Part shown: in pieces, positions 27,674-36,028 of the stretch | How positions within the stretch are numbered: the first letter of the stretch is position 1 | Layout of the letters: each line of letters starts with the position of its first letter | Assembly: GCA_030427885.1 (NCBI GenBank) | Contig: JAUICM010000001.1 | Span: 496,001-560,000 of the forward strand | DNA from: Rhodothermia bacterium | Lineage (GTDB): Bacteria; Bacteroidota; Rhodothermia; Balneolales; Balneolaceae | Direction: 5' to 3' | DNA length: 64,000 bases | Notes under the pieces: model-generated | The model's database searches: none | The model's input: the letters and a program-made list of their open reading frames with translations, nothing else | What the model was told of the DNA's origin: nothing | Program-made: the position numbers and the translations under genes

Positions 27674-28183
27674 TCACCCCTTCCAAACCGGCACAAAGCT
27701 ACACGCCTCCCCGTACATGATCTTTTTGGCTGTACCTATTAACTTATTGGTAGCCAGTAGATAAATGGAATCAGGTACATGTATATCTCCGCAGCCTTTC
27801 AGGAGGATAAATTTGTCCTGGTACTGGCTCCAGTTGTATGCTTCCACTCCTCTCCGGTAAAGTTCGTGGCTGACTTCTTTAGGAGTTAAATGAAATACTT
27901 CTTTGGCATGTAGAGCGGCGTGGGAAGTAAGCAACATCCAGGCCCAGGGAGCTATTATGGCATCGGTAGAACAAAAAACAGAAAGGTACTGGCCTTCATA
28001 CTGCGACCAGTCATGGTTCTTCAAGTGCTCCCGGAAATCCTTTTCCTTCAGCAATAAACCCATATACAGAAAATCCTTGATATCCAGCTCTGCTACTGGT
28101 GTAGGATCATGAAACAGCTTCACCAGGTCCACGGTCTGGAGCTTTTCATTGGCTTTTACTCTGTTAATGATCTCTTCGGGCAT
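27674..28183 (-). CDS. DUF2480 family protein, SUF-cluster companion
   Basis: 169 residues from the ATG at 28183 (MPEEIINRVKANEK). A longer reading to 28240 adds 19 residues translated from the palindromic repeat and is rejected. Recognisable as the Bacteroidota DUF2480 family by VDLVKLF, LDIKDFLYMGLLLKEKDFRE, YLSVFCSTDAIIAPWAWML and the C-terminal GCGDIHVPDSIYLLATNKL. The GCGD motif and a cysteine in VFCSTD are candidate ligand or redox sites. The family is regularly found at the end of SUF operons in this phylum, so a part in Fe-S assembly is likely, but the function is unknown. Meets the DUF3800 gene with a one-base gap. Confidence 0.85.
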   Translation of the reverse strand: MPEEIINRVKANEKLQTVDLVKLFHDPTPVAELDIKDFLYMGLLLKEKDFREHLKNHDWSQYEGQYLSVFCSTDAIIAPWAWMLLTSHAALHAKEVFHLTPKEVSHELYRRGVEAYNWSQYQDKFILLKGCGDIHVPDSIYLLATNKLIGTAKKIMYGEACSFVPVWKG

Positions 28184-28195
28184 ACGATTAAGATT

Positions 28196-28268
28196 GTCAT
28201 CCTGAGCGGTTAGCGAAGGATCTTGTCGTTGCGTCGGCAAGGTCCTTCGGCAGTAGCCTCAGGATGAC
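28196..28268. repeat. 72-bp family palindromic repeat, copy 1
   Basis: 73 bp with ends GTCATCCTGAG and CTCAGGATGAC (perfect 11-bp inverted ends) and an inner GAAGGATCTTG...CAAGGTCCTTC hairpin. Lies between DUF2480 and sufA and overlaps the falsely extended N-terminus of the former. Confidence 0.9.
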
Positions 28269-28276
28269 CAAGTTGT

Positions 28277-28615
28277 TTAGATACTAAAACTCTCCCCGCA
28301 GGAGCAGGTTCGGGTGGCGTTTGGGTTCTTGAAGTGGAATCCCTCCCCTTCAAAGCCATCGCTGTAGTCGAGCTCGGTCCCGGCCAGGTACAGGAAACTT
28401 CTCATATCAACCAGTACCTTCATGCCGTTCAGCTCAAACACCTGATCGTTTTCGGCGGGTTTGACGTCGGAGGCGAAATCAAGATCGTAGGTCAGCCCCG
28501 AACATCCCCCGCTCACCACTCCTACTTTCAGGAATGCCTCCGGATCGATGTTATTAGCCTGACGGATCTCAGCGATCCGTTTGCTTGCTCTGTCACTGAT
28601 CGTTAATTCGCCCAT
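28277..28615 (-). CDS. sufA: HesB/IscA-type Fe-S cluster carrier (SufA-like)
   Basis: 112 residues, A-type carrier that passes Fe-S clusters to apo-proteins. The three conserved cysteines are in GGCSGLTYDLDF (about 36) and CSCGESF near the C-terminus. An AAAGGAG Shine-Dalgarno lies just upstream (complement of 28621-28627 region). Lies nine bases after the Nfu gene's stop, within the SUF operon, before repeat copy 1. Confidence 0.94.
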   Translation of the reverse strand: MGELTISDRASKRIAEIRQANNIDPEAFLKVGVVSGGCSGLTYDLDFASDVKPAENDQVFELNGMKVLVDMRSFLYLAGTELDYSDGFEGEGFHFKNPNATRTCSCGESFSI

Positions 28616-28625
28616 ACTATCTCCT

Positions 28626-29177
28626 TTATACAGAAACGACCTGAATTTCAGGATCGATTCGTTTAACCATGCTTTCTATAGCATATAAGGTACCACTAGT
28701 GGCCGTCGGACAAGTACCGCAAGCACCCTGATAGTGTACTTTCAATCTGTTTTGATCCAGACCAAGTACTTTCAATCCACCACCATCAGCAAGCAGATAC
28801 GGGCGTACCTGCTCATCGAGCATACGATTGATCTCCTGAAGACGCGGATCGTCCGATTCCATGGCTTCCTTGCTTACATGTACTTCAGAATCGTCTTCGG
28901 CATGCATAGAAGGCTGTGCCTCACGAATAGGTGGTGCCAGCTTACGAAGCAATTCAGACCATACCGCATGACCATCCTGGGTCACGGTGATGTATTTGTC
29001 CACGTAATACACGTTGATCACGTTTTCTATTGCAAATAGTGCAGAAGCGAGTTCATCTCCTTCCGCTTCCATTGCATTTTCAAATGACCGGGTTACGCCA
29101 CTTGTAAGCGGCTCATCCAGCACAAAACGCATTGCGTCGGGGTTTGGAGTTCGTTCAATTTCTTTGATCTTAGCCAT
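28626..29177 (-). CDS. nfuA: Nfu/NifU-type Fe-S scaffold with Nfu N-terminal domain
   Basis: 183 residues. N-terminal Nfu_N domain (IERTPNPDAMRFVLDEPL, about 6-90) and C-terminal NifU domain (about 105-183) with the cluster-binding CxxC in GACGTCPTATSGTL. This architecture delivers 4Fe-4S clusters. A clear AAGGAG precedes the ATG. It sits directly after sufS, where many SUF operons of this phylum have sufE. The symbol is used for the domain plan, not for proven orthology to E. coli NfuA. Confidence 0.92.
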   Translation of the reverse strand: MAKIKEIERTPNPDAMRFVLDEPLTSGVTRSFENAMEAEGDELASALFAIENVINVYYVDKYITVTQDGHAVWSELLRKLAPPIREAQPSMHAEDDSEVHVSKEAMESDDPRLQEINRMLDEQVRPYLLADGGGLKVLGLDQNRLKVHYQGACGTCPTATSGTLYAIESMVKRIDPEIQVVSV

Positions 29178-29192
29178 CTTTATATCTCCTTT

Positions 29193-30440
29193 TTATCCAA
29201 AAAATTCTTTTGTGTATTCGATCGCTTCCACTAAGCGGTCAATATCGTCTTCGTTATTATAAAATGAAATAGAAGCTCTGAGTGTGCCCGGTATCTTAAA
29301 GTGCTCCATTACTGGCTGAGCACAATGATGCCCGGTTCTTACTGCAATACCTTCTTTATCCAGAATAGTACCTGCATCGGTTGGATGAATTCCATCCAGA
29401 AGGAATGAGATCACAGACGCTTTATGTTCAGCGGTTCCAACAATCGTCAATCCATCGATCTTACTTAGTTTCCCGGTTGCATAATCGACCAGTTCCTGTT
29501 CTCTTGCAGCGATGTTATCCATTCCCACTGAATTCAGGAAGTCGATCCCTGCTCCAAATCCTACTCCGGCAGCAATCGGTGGTGTTCCAGCTTCAAATTT
29601 GAATGGAAGATCATTCCATGTGGTCTTTTCAAACGTCACTTTATCGATCATATCGCCACCACCACGATAAGGAGGCATTTCTTCGAGTATCTCTTTTTTA
29701 CCATAAAGGATCCCGAATCCGGTTGGGCCACACATTTTGTGTGCAGAGAATGCATAGAAATCAGCGTTGAGTTCCTGAACATCCACCACTGAATGAGGTA
29801 CAGCCTGAGCACCATCAATTAAAACTTTAGCGCCCTTTTCATGAGCTGCATTAATGATCTCTTCAATTGGGTTGATTGTTCCTAAAGCATTAGAAACATG
29901 AACCACAGCAACCATTTTGGTCTTTTCAGAGAGCTGCTGATAGAATGAATCCATGATCAGTTCACCATGCTCATTCATCTGAATAACTTTGAGCCTGGCT
30001 CCTGTCTGTTCTGCGATAAGCTGCCAGGGAACGATATTGGCGTGATGTTCCATCTCTGAAACCAGGATCTCATCGCCTTCCCTGAAGTACTTGCGTCCGT
30101 AACTGCTGGCCACCAGATTGATAGAATCCGTGGTACCTGTCGTGTAAATGATCTCTTCCAGATAACGGGCGTTGATCAGCTTCCTTACTTTTTCCCTGGT
30201 TGCCTCATAAGCATCCGTAGCATGCTGACTAAGAGAATGAATTCCCCGGTGAACATTTGCATGTTCGTGAGAATGGTATGCATCAATCCGATCGATGGCA
30301 GACTGTGGCATCTGGCTTGAAGCCCCATTATCCAGATATACCAATGGCTTTCCATTCACTTTCTGACGGAGAACCGGAAACTGGGCTCTTACTTCTTCCC
30401 AGTTCACTTTAGTTGGTATGTCGGTATTAACTTTATCCAT
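29193..30440 (-). CDS. sufS: Cysteine desulfurase SufS
   Basis: 415 residues, PLP enzyme that takes sulfur from L-cysteine. PLP-binding Lys in YAFSAHKMCGPTG (about 235), the preceding LIDGAQAVPHS, and the active-site Cys in VRTGHHCAQPVME (about 372) in the short class II (SufS) loop rather than the longer IscS loop. Complete. Separated from sufD by 90 bases occupied by repeat copy 2 in opposite orientation. Confidence 0.97.
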   Translation of the reverse strand: MDKVNTDIPTKVNWEEVRAQFPVLRQKVNGKPLVYLDNGASSQMPQSAIDRIDAYHSHEHANVHRGIHSLSQHATDAYEATREKVRKLINARYLEEIIYTTGTTDSINLVASSYGRKYFREGDEILVSEMEHHANIVPWQLIAEQTGARLKVIQMNEHGELIMDSFYQQLSEKTKMVAVVHVSNALGTINPIEEIINAAHEKGAKVLIDGAQAVPHSVVDVQELNADFYAFSAHKMCGPTGFGILYGKKEILEEMPPYRGGGDMIDKVTFEKTTWNDLPFKFEAGTPPIAAGVGFGAGIDFLNSVGMDNIAAREQELVDYATGKLSKIDGLTIVGTAEHKASVISFLLDGIHPTDAGTILDKEGIAVRTGHHCAQPVMEHFKIPGTLRASISFYNNEDDIDRLVEAIEYTKEFFG

Positions 30441-30448
30441 TCTCTATT

Positions 30449-30520
30449 GTCATCCAGAGGCTACCGCCGAAGAACCTTTCCGGATATCCGCTAAGGTTCT
30501 TCGCTCTCGCTCAGAATGAC
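30449..30520. repeat. 72-bp family palindromic repeat, copy 2 (inverted)
   Basis: 72 bp; reads GTCATTCTGAGCGAGAGCGAAGAACCTT on the minus strand in two joined parts, i.e. inverted relative to the other copies. Perfect 10-bp stem GAAGAACCTT/AAGGTTCTTC around CGGATATCCG. Lies between sufD and sufS inside the operon. Confidence 0.9.
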
Positions 30521-30530
30521 TTTTAAATTA

Positions 30531-31844
30531 CTATCCTTTCAAATCTCTGTTCGTGTATTGAATCACTTCTTCAAGAAGCATCTTTTCCACTGAATCCACT
30601 TCCATGCTTTCAACGCTTTCCAGTGCAAATGCGTATACAAGCAACTCACGGGATTTTTGTTCTGTCAATCCACGGCTGTGGAGGTAAAACACCTCTTCGT
30701 CGTTCAAATGACCAATAGTAGCTCCGTGAGAACAAAGTACATCATCAGCAAAGATCTCAAGCTGGGGTTTGGTATGAACTGTTCCTTCTTCAGAAAGTAA
30801 CAGGTTTCTGTTCTCCTGGAACGAATCGATCTTCTGTGCATCTTTTGCCACAAAGATCTTACCATTGAAAATAGAGTGCGCACTATCGTTTACAACAACT
30901 TTGTGCAGCTGGTGACTCTTCCCATGTGCAAACCTGTGATCCATGATCGAATGCGTATCAGCAATCTGTTCTCCATCGATCAACACCAATCCGTCAACAG
31001 TAAAATCAACTTCCTGTGCATTCTGGATAACTCTAGGATCATTTCTGAATAGTTTAGCTCCCAGGCAGATCGTGTAAGAGTGATACTCAGCATGCTGGTC
31101 TAGCATTGCAATTGGCCGGGATACATGGTTTGCCTGCTTTGAGTCTCTTTGAATTCGGGCATGATGTACATGAGCTCCTGCAAATAAACGGAATTCGGTA
31201 ACAGGCACGTTCAGGTACACATTATCAGCCAGACCGATATGCTCCTCAATGATCGTAGCCTTTGAATACATCTCACCAACAAACAAAAGTCTGGGAGTAG
31301 CATAAAAAGCTTTGTCTGAATCCGTGAAGATATTCAGGATATGTATTGGAGTTTCAACCGAAGTCTCTTCCGGTAAATAGATAAATGCTCCATCTTTGAA
31401 AGCTGCATCGTTTAATGGAGCAAAAGCATCATTCTCATAGTTCGTGATGGTACCCAAATGCTCTTTAACAGCATCATGATCACCATACTCACTCAGGTTC
31501 CCAACTATCACTTTATTGGGCAGGCCTTCGATCGAAGACAATTCCTCATTGTATACACCATTCACAAACACCATTCTGGTATTTAGCGATTCAGGTAAAT
31601 AATGATCAGAAATATCACCAGCCTCTTTTACTCCTGCACTTGATACAGAAACAAAATTATTCCGGGTAATAGACTTCAGGTCAATGAATCTCCAGTCTTC
31701 GTCTTTCCGGGTTGGAAAAGCGGTGCTTTCAAGAGCATCTCTTCCACGCAGATTTATAGCCTTGATGGCTACCGAATCAGACGTAGCATCAATCTCACCT
31801 GAGATAAAATTCAACATCGTTTCTTTTACTGCAACTTCACTCAT
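30531..31844 (-). CDS. sufD: SufD, Fe-S assembly scaffold subunit
   Basis: 437 residues; partner of SufB in the SufBCD scaffold. The C-terminal core has the family hallmarks: QNRNLLLSEEGTVHTKPQLE in two parts (about 345-365), CSHGATIGHLNDEEVFYL (about 372-389) and RGLTEQKSRELLVYAF. The start overlaps the sufC stop (TAATG), so SufC and SufD are coupled. Three or four residues around the first codons (MSEVAVKE) are polar as usual; no signal peptide. Confidence 0.96.
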   Translation of the reverse strand: MSEVAVKETMLNFISGEIDATSDSVAIKAINLRGRDALESTAFPTRKDEDWRFIDLKSITRNNFVSVSSAGVKEAGDISDHYLPESLNTRMVFVNGVYNEELSSIEGLPNKVIVGNLSEYGDHDAVKEHLGTITNYENDAFAPLNDAAFKDGAFIYLPEETSVETPIHILNIFTDSDKAFYATPRLLFVGEMYSKATIIEEHIGLADNVYLNVPVTEFRLFAGAHVHHARIQRDSKQANHVSRPIAMLDQHAEYHSYTICLGAKLFRNDPRVIQNAQEVDFTVDGLVLIDGEQIADTHSIMDHRFAHGKSHQLHKVVVNDSAHSIFNGKIFVAKDAQKIDSFQENRNLLLSEEGTVHTKPQLEIFADDVLCSHGATIGHLNDEEVFYLHSRGLTEQKSRELLVYAFALESVESMEVDSVEKMLLEEVIQYTNRDLKG

Positions 31845-32617
31845 TACTGAGCCTCTCCATTTAGCGCTAGTTCTTTCTGCATTTCGTCGTAGCCATGTGC
31901 TTCCAGCTCTTCAGCAAGTTTGATATCACCAGATTTGATGATCTTACCAGCCATCATAACATGCACAAAATCAGGTTTGATGTAGTTCAGTAGTCTTTGA
32001 TAGTGAGTGATCATCACAATGGCGTTATCATTACTGGCAATCTTATTTACACCATCAGATACCACTTTAAGCGCATCGATATCCAGTCCTGAATCAGTTT
32101 CATCAAGAAATGAAAGCTTTGGATTCAATACCGCCATCTGGAAGATCTCGTTCTTTTTCTTCTCTCCACCTGAAAAACCGGTATTGATAGAACGGTTCAG
32201 GAACTCATCCTTCATTTCAATCACGTTAAGCTTCTCGATCAGGTAATCTTCAAACTCAAGCGGATCCAGTTCCTCACGGTCATTTGCCCGGGCAATGGTG
32301 TTGTACGCCTCACGAAGTAAGGTCTTGTTGGTGATACCAGGAACTTCAACCGGATATTGAAAAGCAAGGAACAGACCAAGGTGTGCTCTTTCGTCGGCAT
32401 CCAGTTCAGTGATATCTTCACCATTAAAAAGGATCTCGCCTTCAGTCACTTCATATTCAGGGTGACCGGATACAACTTTGGACAGGGTACTTTTACCACT
32501 TCCATTAGGTCCCATGATAGCATGGATCTCTCCGGCGTTCACTTTCAAATTAACGCCCTTTAAAATTTCTATGTCTTCGCCTTCAACTTTGGCGTGCAGG
32601 TTTTTGATTTCTAACAC
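31844..32617 (-). CDS. sufC: SufC, Fe-S assembly ATPase
   Basis: 257 residues, ABC-type ATPase that drives conformational change of SufB-SufD. Walker [10 protein letters not shown] (about 36-44), signature [14 protein letters not shown] (about 149-162), Walker [15 protein letters not shown] and switch His in [10 protein letters not shown]. The start is a GTG at 32617. Coupled to sufD by TAATG; 139 bases containing repeat copy 3 separate it from sufB. Confidence 0.97.
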   Translation of the reverse strand: MLEIKNLHAKVEGEDIEILKGVNLKVNAGEIHAIMGPNGSGKSTLSKVVSGHPEYEVTEGEILFNGEDITELDADERAHLGLFLAFQYPVEVPGITNKTLLREAYNTIARANDREELDPLEFEDYLIEKLNVIEMKDEFLNRSINTGFSGGEKKKNEIFQMAVLNPKLSFLDETDSGLDIDALKVVSDGVNKIASNDNAIVMITHYQRLLNYIKPDFVHVMMAGKIIKSGDIKLAEELEAHGYDEMQKELALNGEAQ

Positions 32618-32666
32618 GTTTCTGATTTTTGTCTTTATGAGTTTCTAAATTTCTACAATTAAAATT

Positions 32667-32738
32667 GTCATTCTGAGCGAAAGCGAAGAACCTTGTCGTT
32701 GCACCGGCAAGTTCCTTCGGAAGTATCCTCAGGATGAC
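32667..32738. repeat. 72-bp family palindromic repeat, copy 3
   Basis: 72 bp with ends GTCATTCTGAG/CTCAGGATGAC and inner GAAGAACCTTG/CAAGTTCCTTC. Lies between sufB and sufC inside the operon. Confidence 0.9.
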
Positions 32739-32756
32739 CTCCAACGGGGCAGAATA

Positions 32757-34202
32757 CTACCCAACACTACCTTCGAGTTTTACATCAAGCAGTTTATTCG
32801 CTTCTACTGCGAACTCGAGTGGCAGCTCTTTCAATACATCTTTCACAAATCCATTGATGATCATTGAAATAGCATCCTGTTCGCTGATACCACGTTGCAT
32901 GAGGTAAAAGATCTGCTCTTCCCCCACTCTCGAAGTGGTTGCCTCATGCTCAACACTGCTGCTCGGGTTTTGTGATGAGATATACGGGAATGTATGTGCT
33001 CCACATTCCTGTCCGATCAACATTGAGTCACAAACCGAGTAATTCTTAGAGCCATGAGCTTTCTTACCGATCTTTACTTCGCCACGATAGCTGTTATTCG
33101 ACTGGCCGGCAGATATACCTTTTGAAATAATGGTACTCTTCGTGTTTTTACCAATGTGAATCATCTTGGTACCAGTATCAGCCTGCTGTTTCTTGGTAGT
33201 AACAGCCACTGAATAAAACTCACCAATTGAATTATCTCCCTGAAGGATCACACTTGGATACTTCAGGGTCACTGCGGAACCCGTTTCTAACTGAGTCCAT
33301 GAGATCTTGGAGTTATTACCTTTACAGATTCCACGCTTCGTCACAAAATTGTAGATACCCCCTTTACCATTTTCATCACCGGAGTACCAGTTCTGAATGG
33401 TTGAGTATTTAATATCTGCATTATCAAGCGCTACAAGCTCAACTACAGCGGCGTGCAATTGATTCTCATCATACATTGGAGCAGTACATCCTTCCAGATA
33501 ACTAACACTTGCACCTTCTTCTGCTACGATCAGAGTTCGTTCAAACTGACCCGAATCCATGTTGTTGATCCGGAAGTAAGTCGAAAGTTCCATTGGACAC
33601 TTTGTATTCTTTGGGATGTAGCAAAAAGAACCGTCTGAGAATACTGCAGAGTTTAATGCTGCATAAAAATTATCTCTTACAGGAACCACAGAAGCAAGAT
33701 ATTTTTTAACGAGCTCAGGATGTTCTTTGATCGCTTCCGAAATAGAACAGAATATCACTCCGGCGTCAGCCAGTTTTTCTTTGAAAGAAGTAAAAACCGA
33801 GACGCTATCGAAAACGGCATCAACTGCCACACCGGCAAGCATTTTTTGTTCTTCCAATGGAATCCCAAGCTTTTCATAAGTCTCACGTATATTTGGATCA
33901 ACATCATCCATGCTATCCAGCTGCGGCTTTTTCTTTGGTGCAGAATAGTAAAGCAGATTTTCGAAGTCTGGTTTTTTATAAGTGGCATTGAACCAGCTTG
34001 GCTCTTCCATCTCTTTCCAGGCATGATATGCTTTAAGGCGAAATTCGAGCATCCATTCGGGCTCTCCTTTTCTGGTAGAAAGCTCGCGGATGATATCTTC
34101 GCTGATACCCTTGGGGAATTCTTCGTATTCGACATCGGTGGTGAAACCGTACTTATACTCTTCACCGATCATCGATTCTAAAGCTTTGGTCTCTTCGCTC
34201 AT
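32757..34202 (-). CDS. sufB: SufB, Fe-S assembly scaffold subunit
   Basis: 481 residues; the subunit on which the cluster is built. Family stretches: [17 protein letters not shown] at the start, [20 protein letters not shown] (about 195-215), [20 protein letters not shown] (about 235-254), [20 protein letters not shown] and [20 protein letters not shown] (about 418-437). The cysteine in EGCTAP, proposed as a sulfur acceptor, is present. First gene of the SUF operon. No Rrf2-type regulator gene lies next to it. Confidence 0.97.
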   Translation of the reverse strand: MSEETKALESMIGEEYKYGFTTDVEYEEFPKGISEDIIRELSTRKGEPEWMLEFRLKAYHAWKEMEEPSWFNATYKKPDFENLLYYSAPKKKPQLDSMDDVDPNIRETYEKLGIPLEEQKMLAGVAVDAVFDSVSVFTSFKEKLADAGVIFCSISEAIKEHPELVKKYLASVVPVRDNFYAALNSAVFSDGSFCYIPKNTKCPMELSTYFRINNMDSGQFERTLIVAEEGASVSYLEGCTAPMYDENQLHAAVVELVALDNADIKYSTIQNWYSGDENGKGGIYNFVTKRGICKGNNSKISWTQLETGSAVTLKYPSVILQGDNSIGEFYSVAVTTKKQQADTGTKMIHIGKNTKSTIISKGISAGQSNNSYRGEVKIGKKAHGSKNYSVCDSMLIGQECGAHTFPYISSQNPSSSVEHEATTSRVGEEQIFYLMQRGISEQDAISMIINGFVKDVLKELPLEFAVEANKLLDVKLEGSVG

Positions 34203-34294
34203 TAAATCGTTTTATTTAACCTTTGTATTCATTGCTGTAAACCTAACTAAAGTGTCCATCGTTCAAAGGTTTAACAGCTTATTTAGATTCTGTC

Positions 34295-34302
34295 CAAAGA
34301 TA
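34295..34302 (-). promoter_or_regulatory. Candidate -7 box for the SUF operon
   Basis: TATCTTTG on the minus strand fits TAnnTTTG. It would start transcription near 34288, leaving a leader of about 85 bases before sufB. The -33 element is not clear. The leader holds an 8-bp inverted repeat (34218-34225 with 34264-34271). Confidence 0.35.
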
Positions 34303-34382
34303 AGAAATATACCCCTCAGAACTAAATAAGAAGTGATTGAGAATGTTTATTGGCAGGATAGACAAGAAAAGGAGCACTATAC

Positions 34383-34916
34383 CTATACCAGATTCTCAGA
34401 AACGGCTCGTTTACGGGTTATTTCATATTTGAAACTCTGAACCCCAAGTCCATTGATAGTGGTGCCCGGCTGTTGCTTCCCCCCGATTTTCTTGACGGCC
34501 ATCTGAGAACGTTTGTTGTTTAAGCCTACCAGGAGAATAACTTTATCCACGTATTTAAAAGCGTGGCGCATCATTAGCTTTTTCATCTCACCGTTATACA
34601 CCCCACCCCAGTATGTTCGTGCCAGAAAAGTCCATCCTATTTCTACGGAGCTTTCCACTGGGTCGTACATGGTAAAGCGGGAAGAGCCAATGATCTGATC
34701 TGTTTGTTTATCTATCACAGCAAAAGCACCACCAGAAGCCATGGCTCTGCGGAAGAATTTTTTGAAAACATTTTTTTTATATCTGTTCCAGGCTGGATGC
34801 TGTTCCCAGATCAGTTTATCGGAGCCTACATTGTAGAGGTCTTCAAAATCATCCTGCATTAAGGGTCTCAAGTAAAGTAATTTACCTTCAAGTGTGGGTT
34901 GCAGATCAAAACTCAT
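34383..34916 (-). CDS. GNAT family N-acetyltransferase
   Basis: 177 residues from the ATG at 34916. GNAT fold: start GKLLYLRPLMQDDFEDLY, acetyl-CoA-binding region around GSSRFTMYDPVESSVEIGWTFLA, the helix NGEMKKLMMRHAFKYVDKVILLV, and NKRSQMAVKKIGGKQ. It resembles the RimJ/RimL-like group that acetylates protein N-termini or small molecules such as aminoglycosides, but the substrate is unknown. Monocistronic, 13 bases after the phosphomannose isomerase gene. Confidence 0.88.
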   Translation of the reverse strand: MSFDLQPTLEGKLLYLRPLMQDDFEDLYNVGSDKLIWEQHPAWNRYKKNVFKKFFRRAMASGGAFAVIDKQTDQIIGSSRFTMYDPVESSVEIGWTFLARTYWGGVYNGEMKKLMMRHAFKYVDKVILLVGLNNKRSQMAVKKIGGKQQPGTTINGLGVQSFKYEITRKRAVSENLV

Positions 34917-34929
34917 CAAATGGAAGTAT

Positions 34930-35913
34930 TTAAGGGATCGTTACTTCCAGTAACTTACTATTTTTAGCAGGAATTATCTCAATACTGTGAATTGTATTCG
35001 GTATCAGGATAGAATCTCCAAGTTTATAATGAACAGATCCATCTGCAAAATTTACTGAACCTTCCCCCTCAAGGCACATCAGGATCACGCAGGAATCATG
35101 AGAAGAATAATCACGGAATTCCTTTATTTCTAAAACAAGTCTGTTTGTGATGAAGTATTGACTACGACCAATCTCAGCTTCTTTAGCAGAGCGGTCATAC
35201 TGAGTTTTGTACTCATCATAATAGTTGTAATCGATAGCATCCACAGCTTCTTCTACATGAAGCTCACGTGAATTGCCCTCATCATCCACCCGGTCAAAAT
35301 CATAGATCCTGTAGGTGATATCTGAAGTTTGCTGGATCTCAGCGATCAAAAGTCCCTTACCGATCGTATGAACTCGTCCGGCGGGCAGAAAAAACACATC
35401 ATCATTGAATACATCTTCCTTGTTCAATATATCAGTGAGTCTGCCTTCTTCAAAAACCTTCAGGTATTCTTCTTTACTGGTAGGCTTATTGAAACCTGAG
35501 ATCAGAGTAGCTCCTTCTTCCGCATTCACCACATACCACATCTCCGTTTTACCAAAAGAATTATGGCGCTTCATGCCCAGTTCATCATCCGGATGAACCT
35601 GGATAGAAAGATCATCATTAGCATCAATGAATTTAATCAGCAGTGGAAACTTAGATCCAAACTTCTCATACACACGCTCCCCTATCAGGTCACCTTTAAA
35701 TTCCTCTATCAGCTCTGTCAGTATTTTTCCTGCAAGTGCTCCTTCTGAGACTTCCGAAATATCTCCTTCAACACCAGATATCTCCCAGGATTCTCCACAG
35801 TTTTTAGAGTCACCAATAGGTTTATCGAGGACAGAGCCTAGTTTTTCGCCTCCCCATATTTTGTCTTTCAGGATCGGTTTGAATTTTAACGGGTACAGTT
35901 CTTTAGATGACAT
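34930..35913 (-). CDS. manA: Mannose-6-phosphate isomerase, class I
   Basis: 327 residues from the ATG at 35913; a longer reading starting at 35943 begins inside palindromic repeat copy 4. Interconverts mannose-6-P and fructose-6-P. Short class I type as in Bacillus. Zinc ligands visible in QVHPDDE (about 97-103), KTEMWYVV and LPAGRVHTIGKGLLIAEIQQ (His and Glu), with KIWGGEKLG near the start. The cupin fold is complete. Confidence 0.93.
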   Translation of the reverse strand: MSSKELYPLKFKPILKDKIWGGEKLGSVLDKPIGDSKNCGESWEISGVEGDISEVSEGALAGKILTELIEEFKGDLIGERVYEKFGSKFPLLIKFIDANDDLSIQVHPDDELGMKRHNSFGKTEMWYVVNAEEGATLISGFNKPTSKEEYLKVFEEGRLTDILNKEDVFNDDVFFLPAGRVHTIGKGLLIAEIQQTSDITYRIYDFDRVDDEGNSRELHVEEAVDAIDYNYYDEYKTQYDRSAKEAEIGRSQYFITNRLVLEIKEFRDYSSHDSCVILMCLEGEGSVNFADGSVHYKLGDSILIPNTIHSIEIIPAKNSKLLEVTIP

Positions 35914-35938
35914 TCTTGATGATATTCTTTTTTTTAAA

Positions 35939-36010
35939 GTCATTCTGAGCGAAAGCGAAGAACCTTATTGTTGCATCTGCAAGTTCCTTCGGAAGTATCC
36001 TCAGGATGAC
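35939..36010. repeat. 72-bp family palindromic repeat, copy 4
   Basis: 72 bp with ends GTCATTCTGAG/CTCAGGATGAC, same orientation as copies 1 and 3 and nearly identical to copy 3 apart from the loop. Lies between pta and manA. Confidence 0.9.
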
Positions 36011-36028
36011 TAATTACTAAAAATAAAG

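Noticed and set aside
33720-34181. 153-codon open frame on the plus strand
   Set aside because: Wholly antisense to sufB, with no start signal and no recognisable domain.
28196-36010. 72-bp repeats as intrinsic terminators
   Set aside because: The stems are not followed by U-runs on either strand and they lie inside an operon, so they are not standard terminators.
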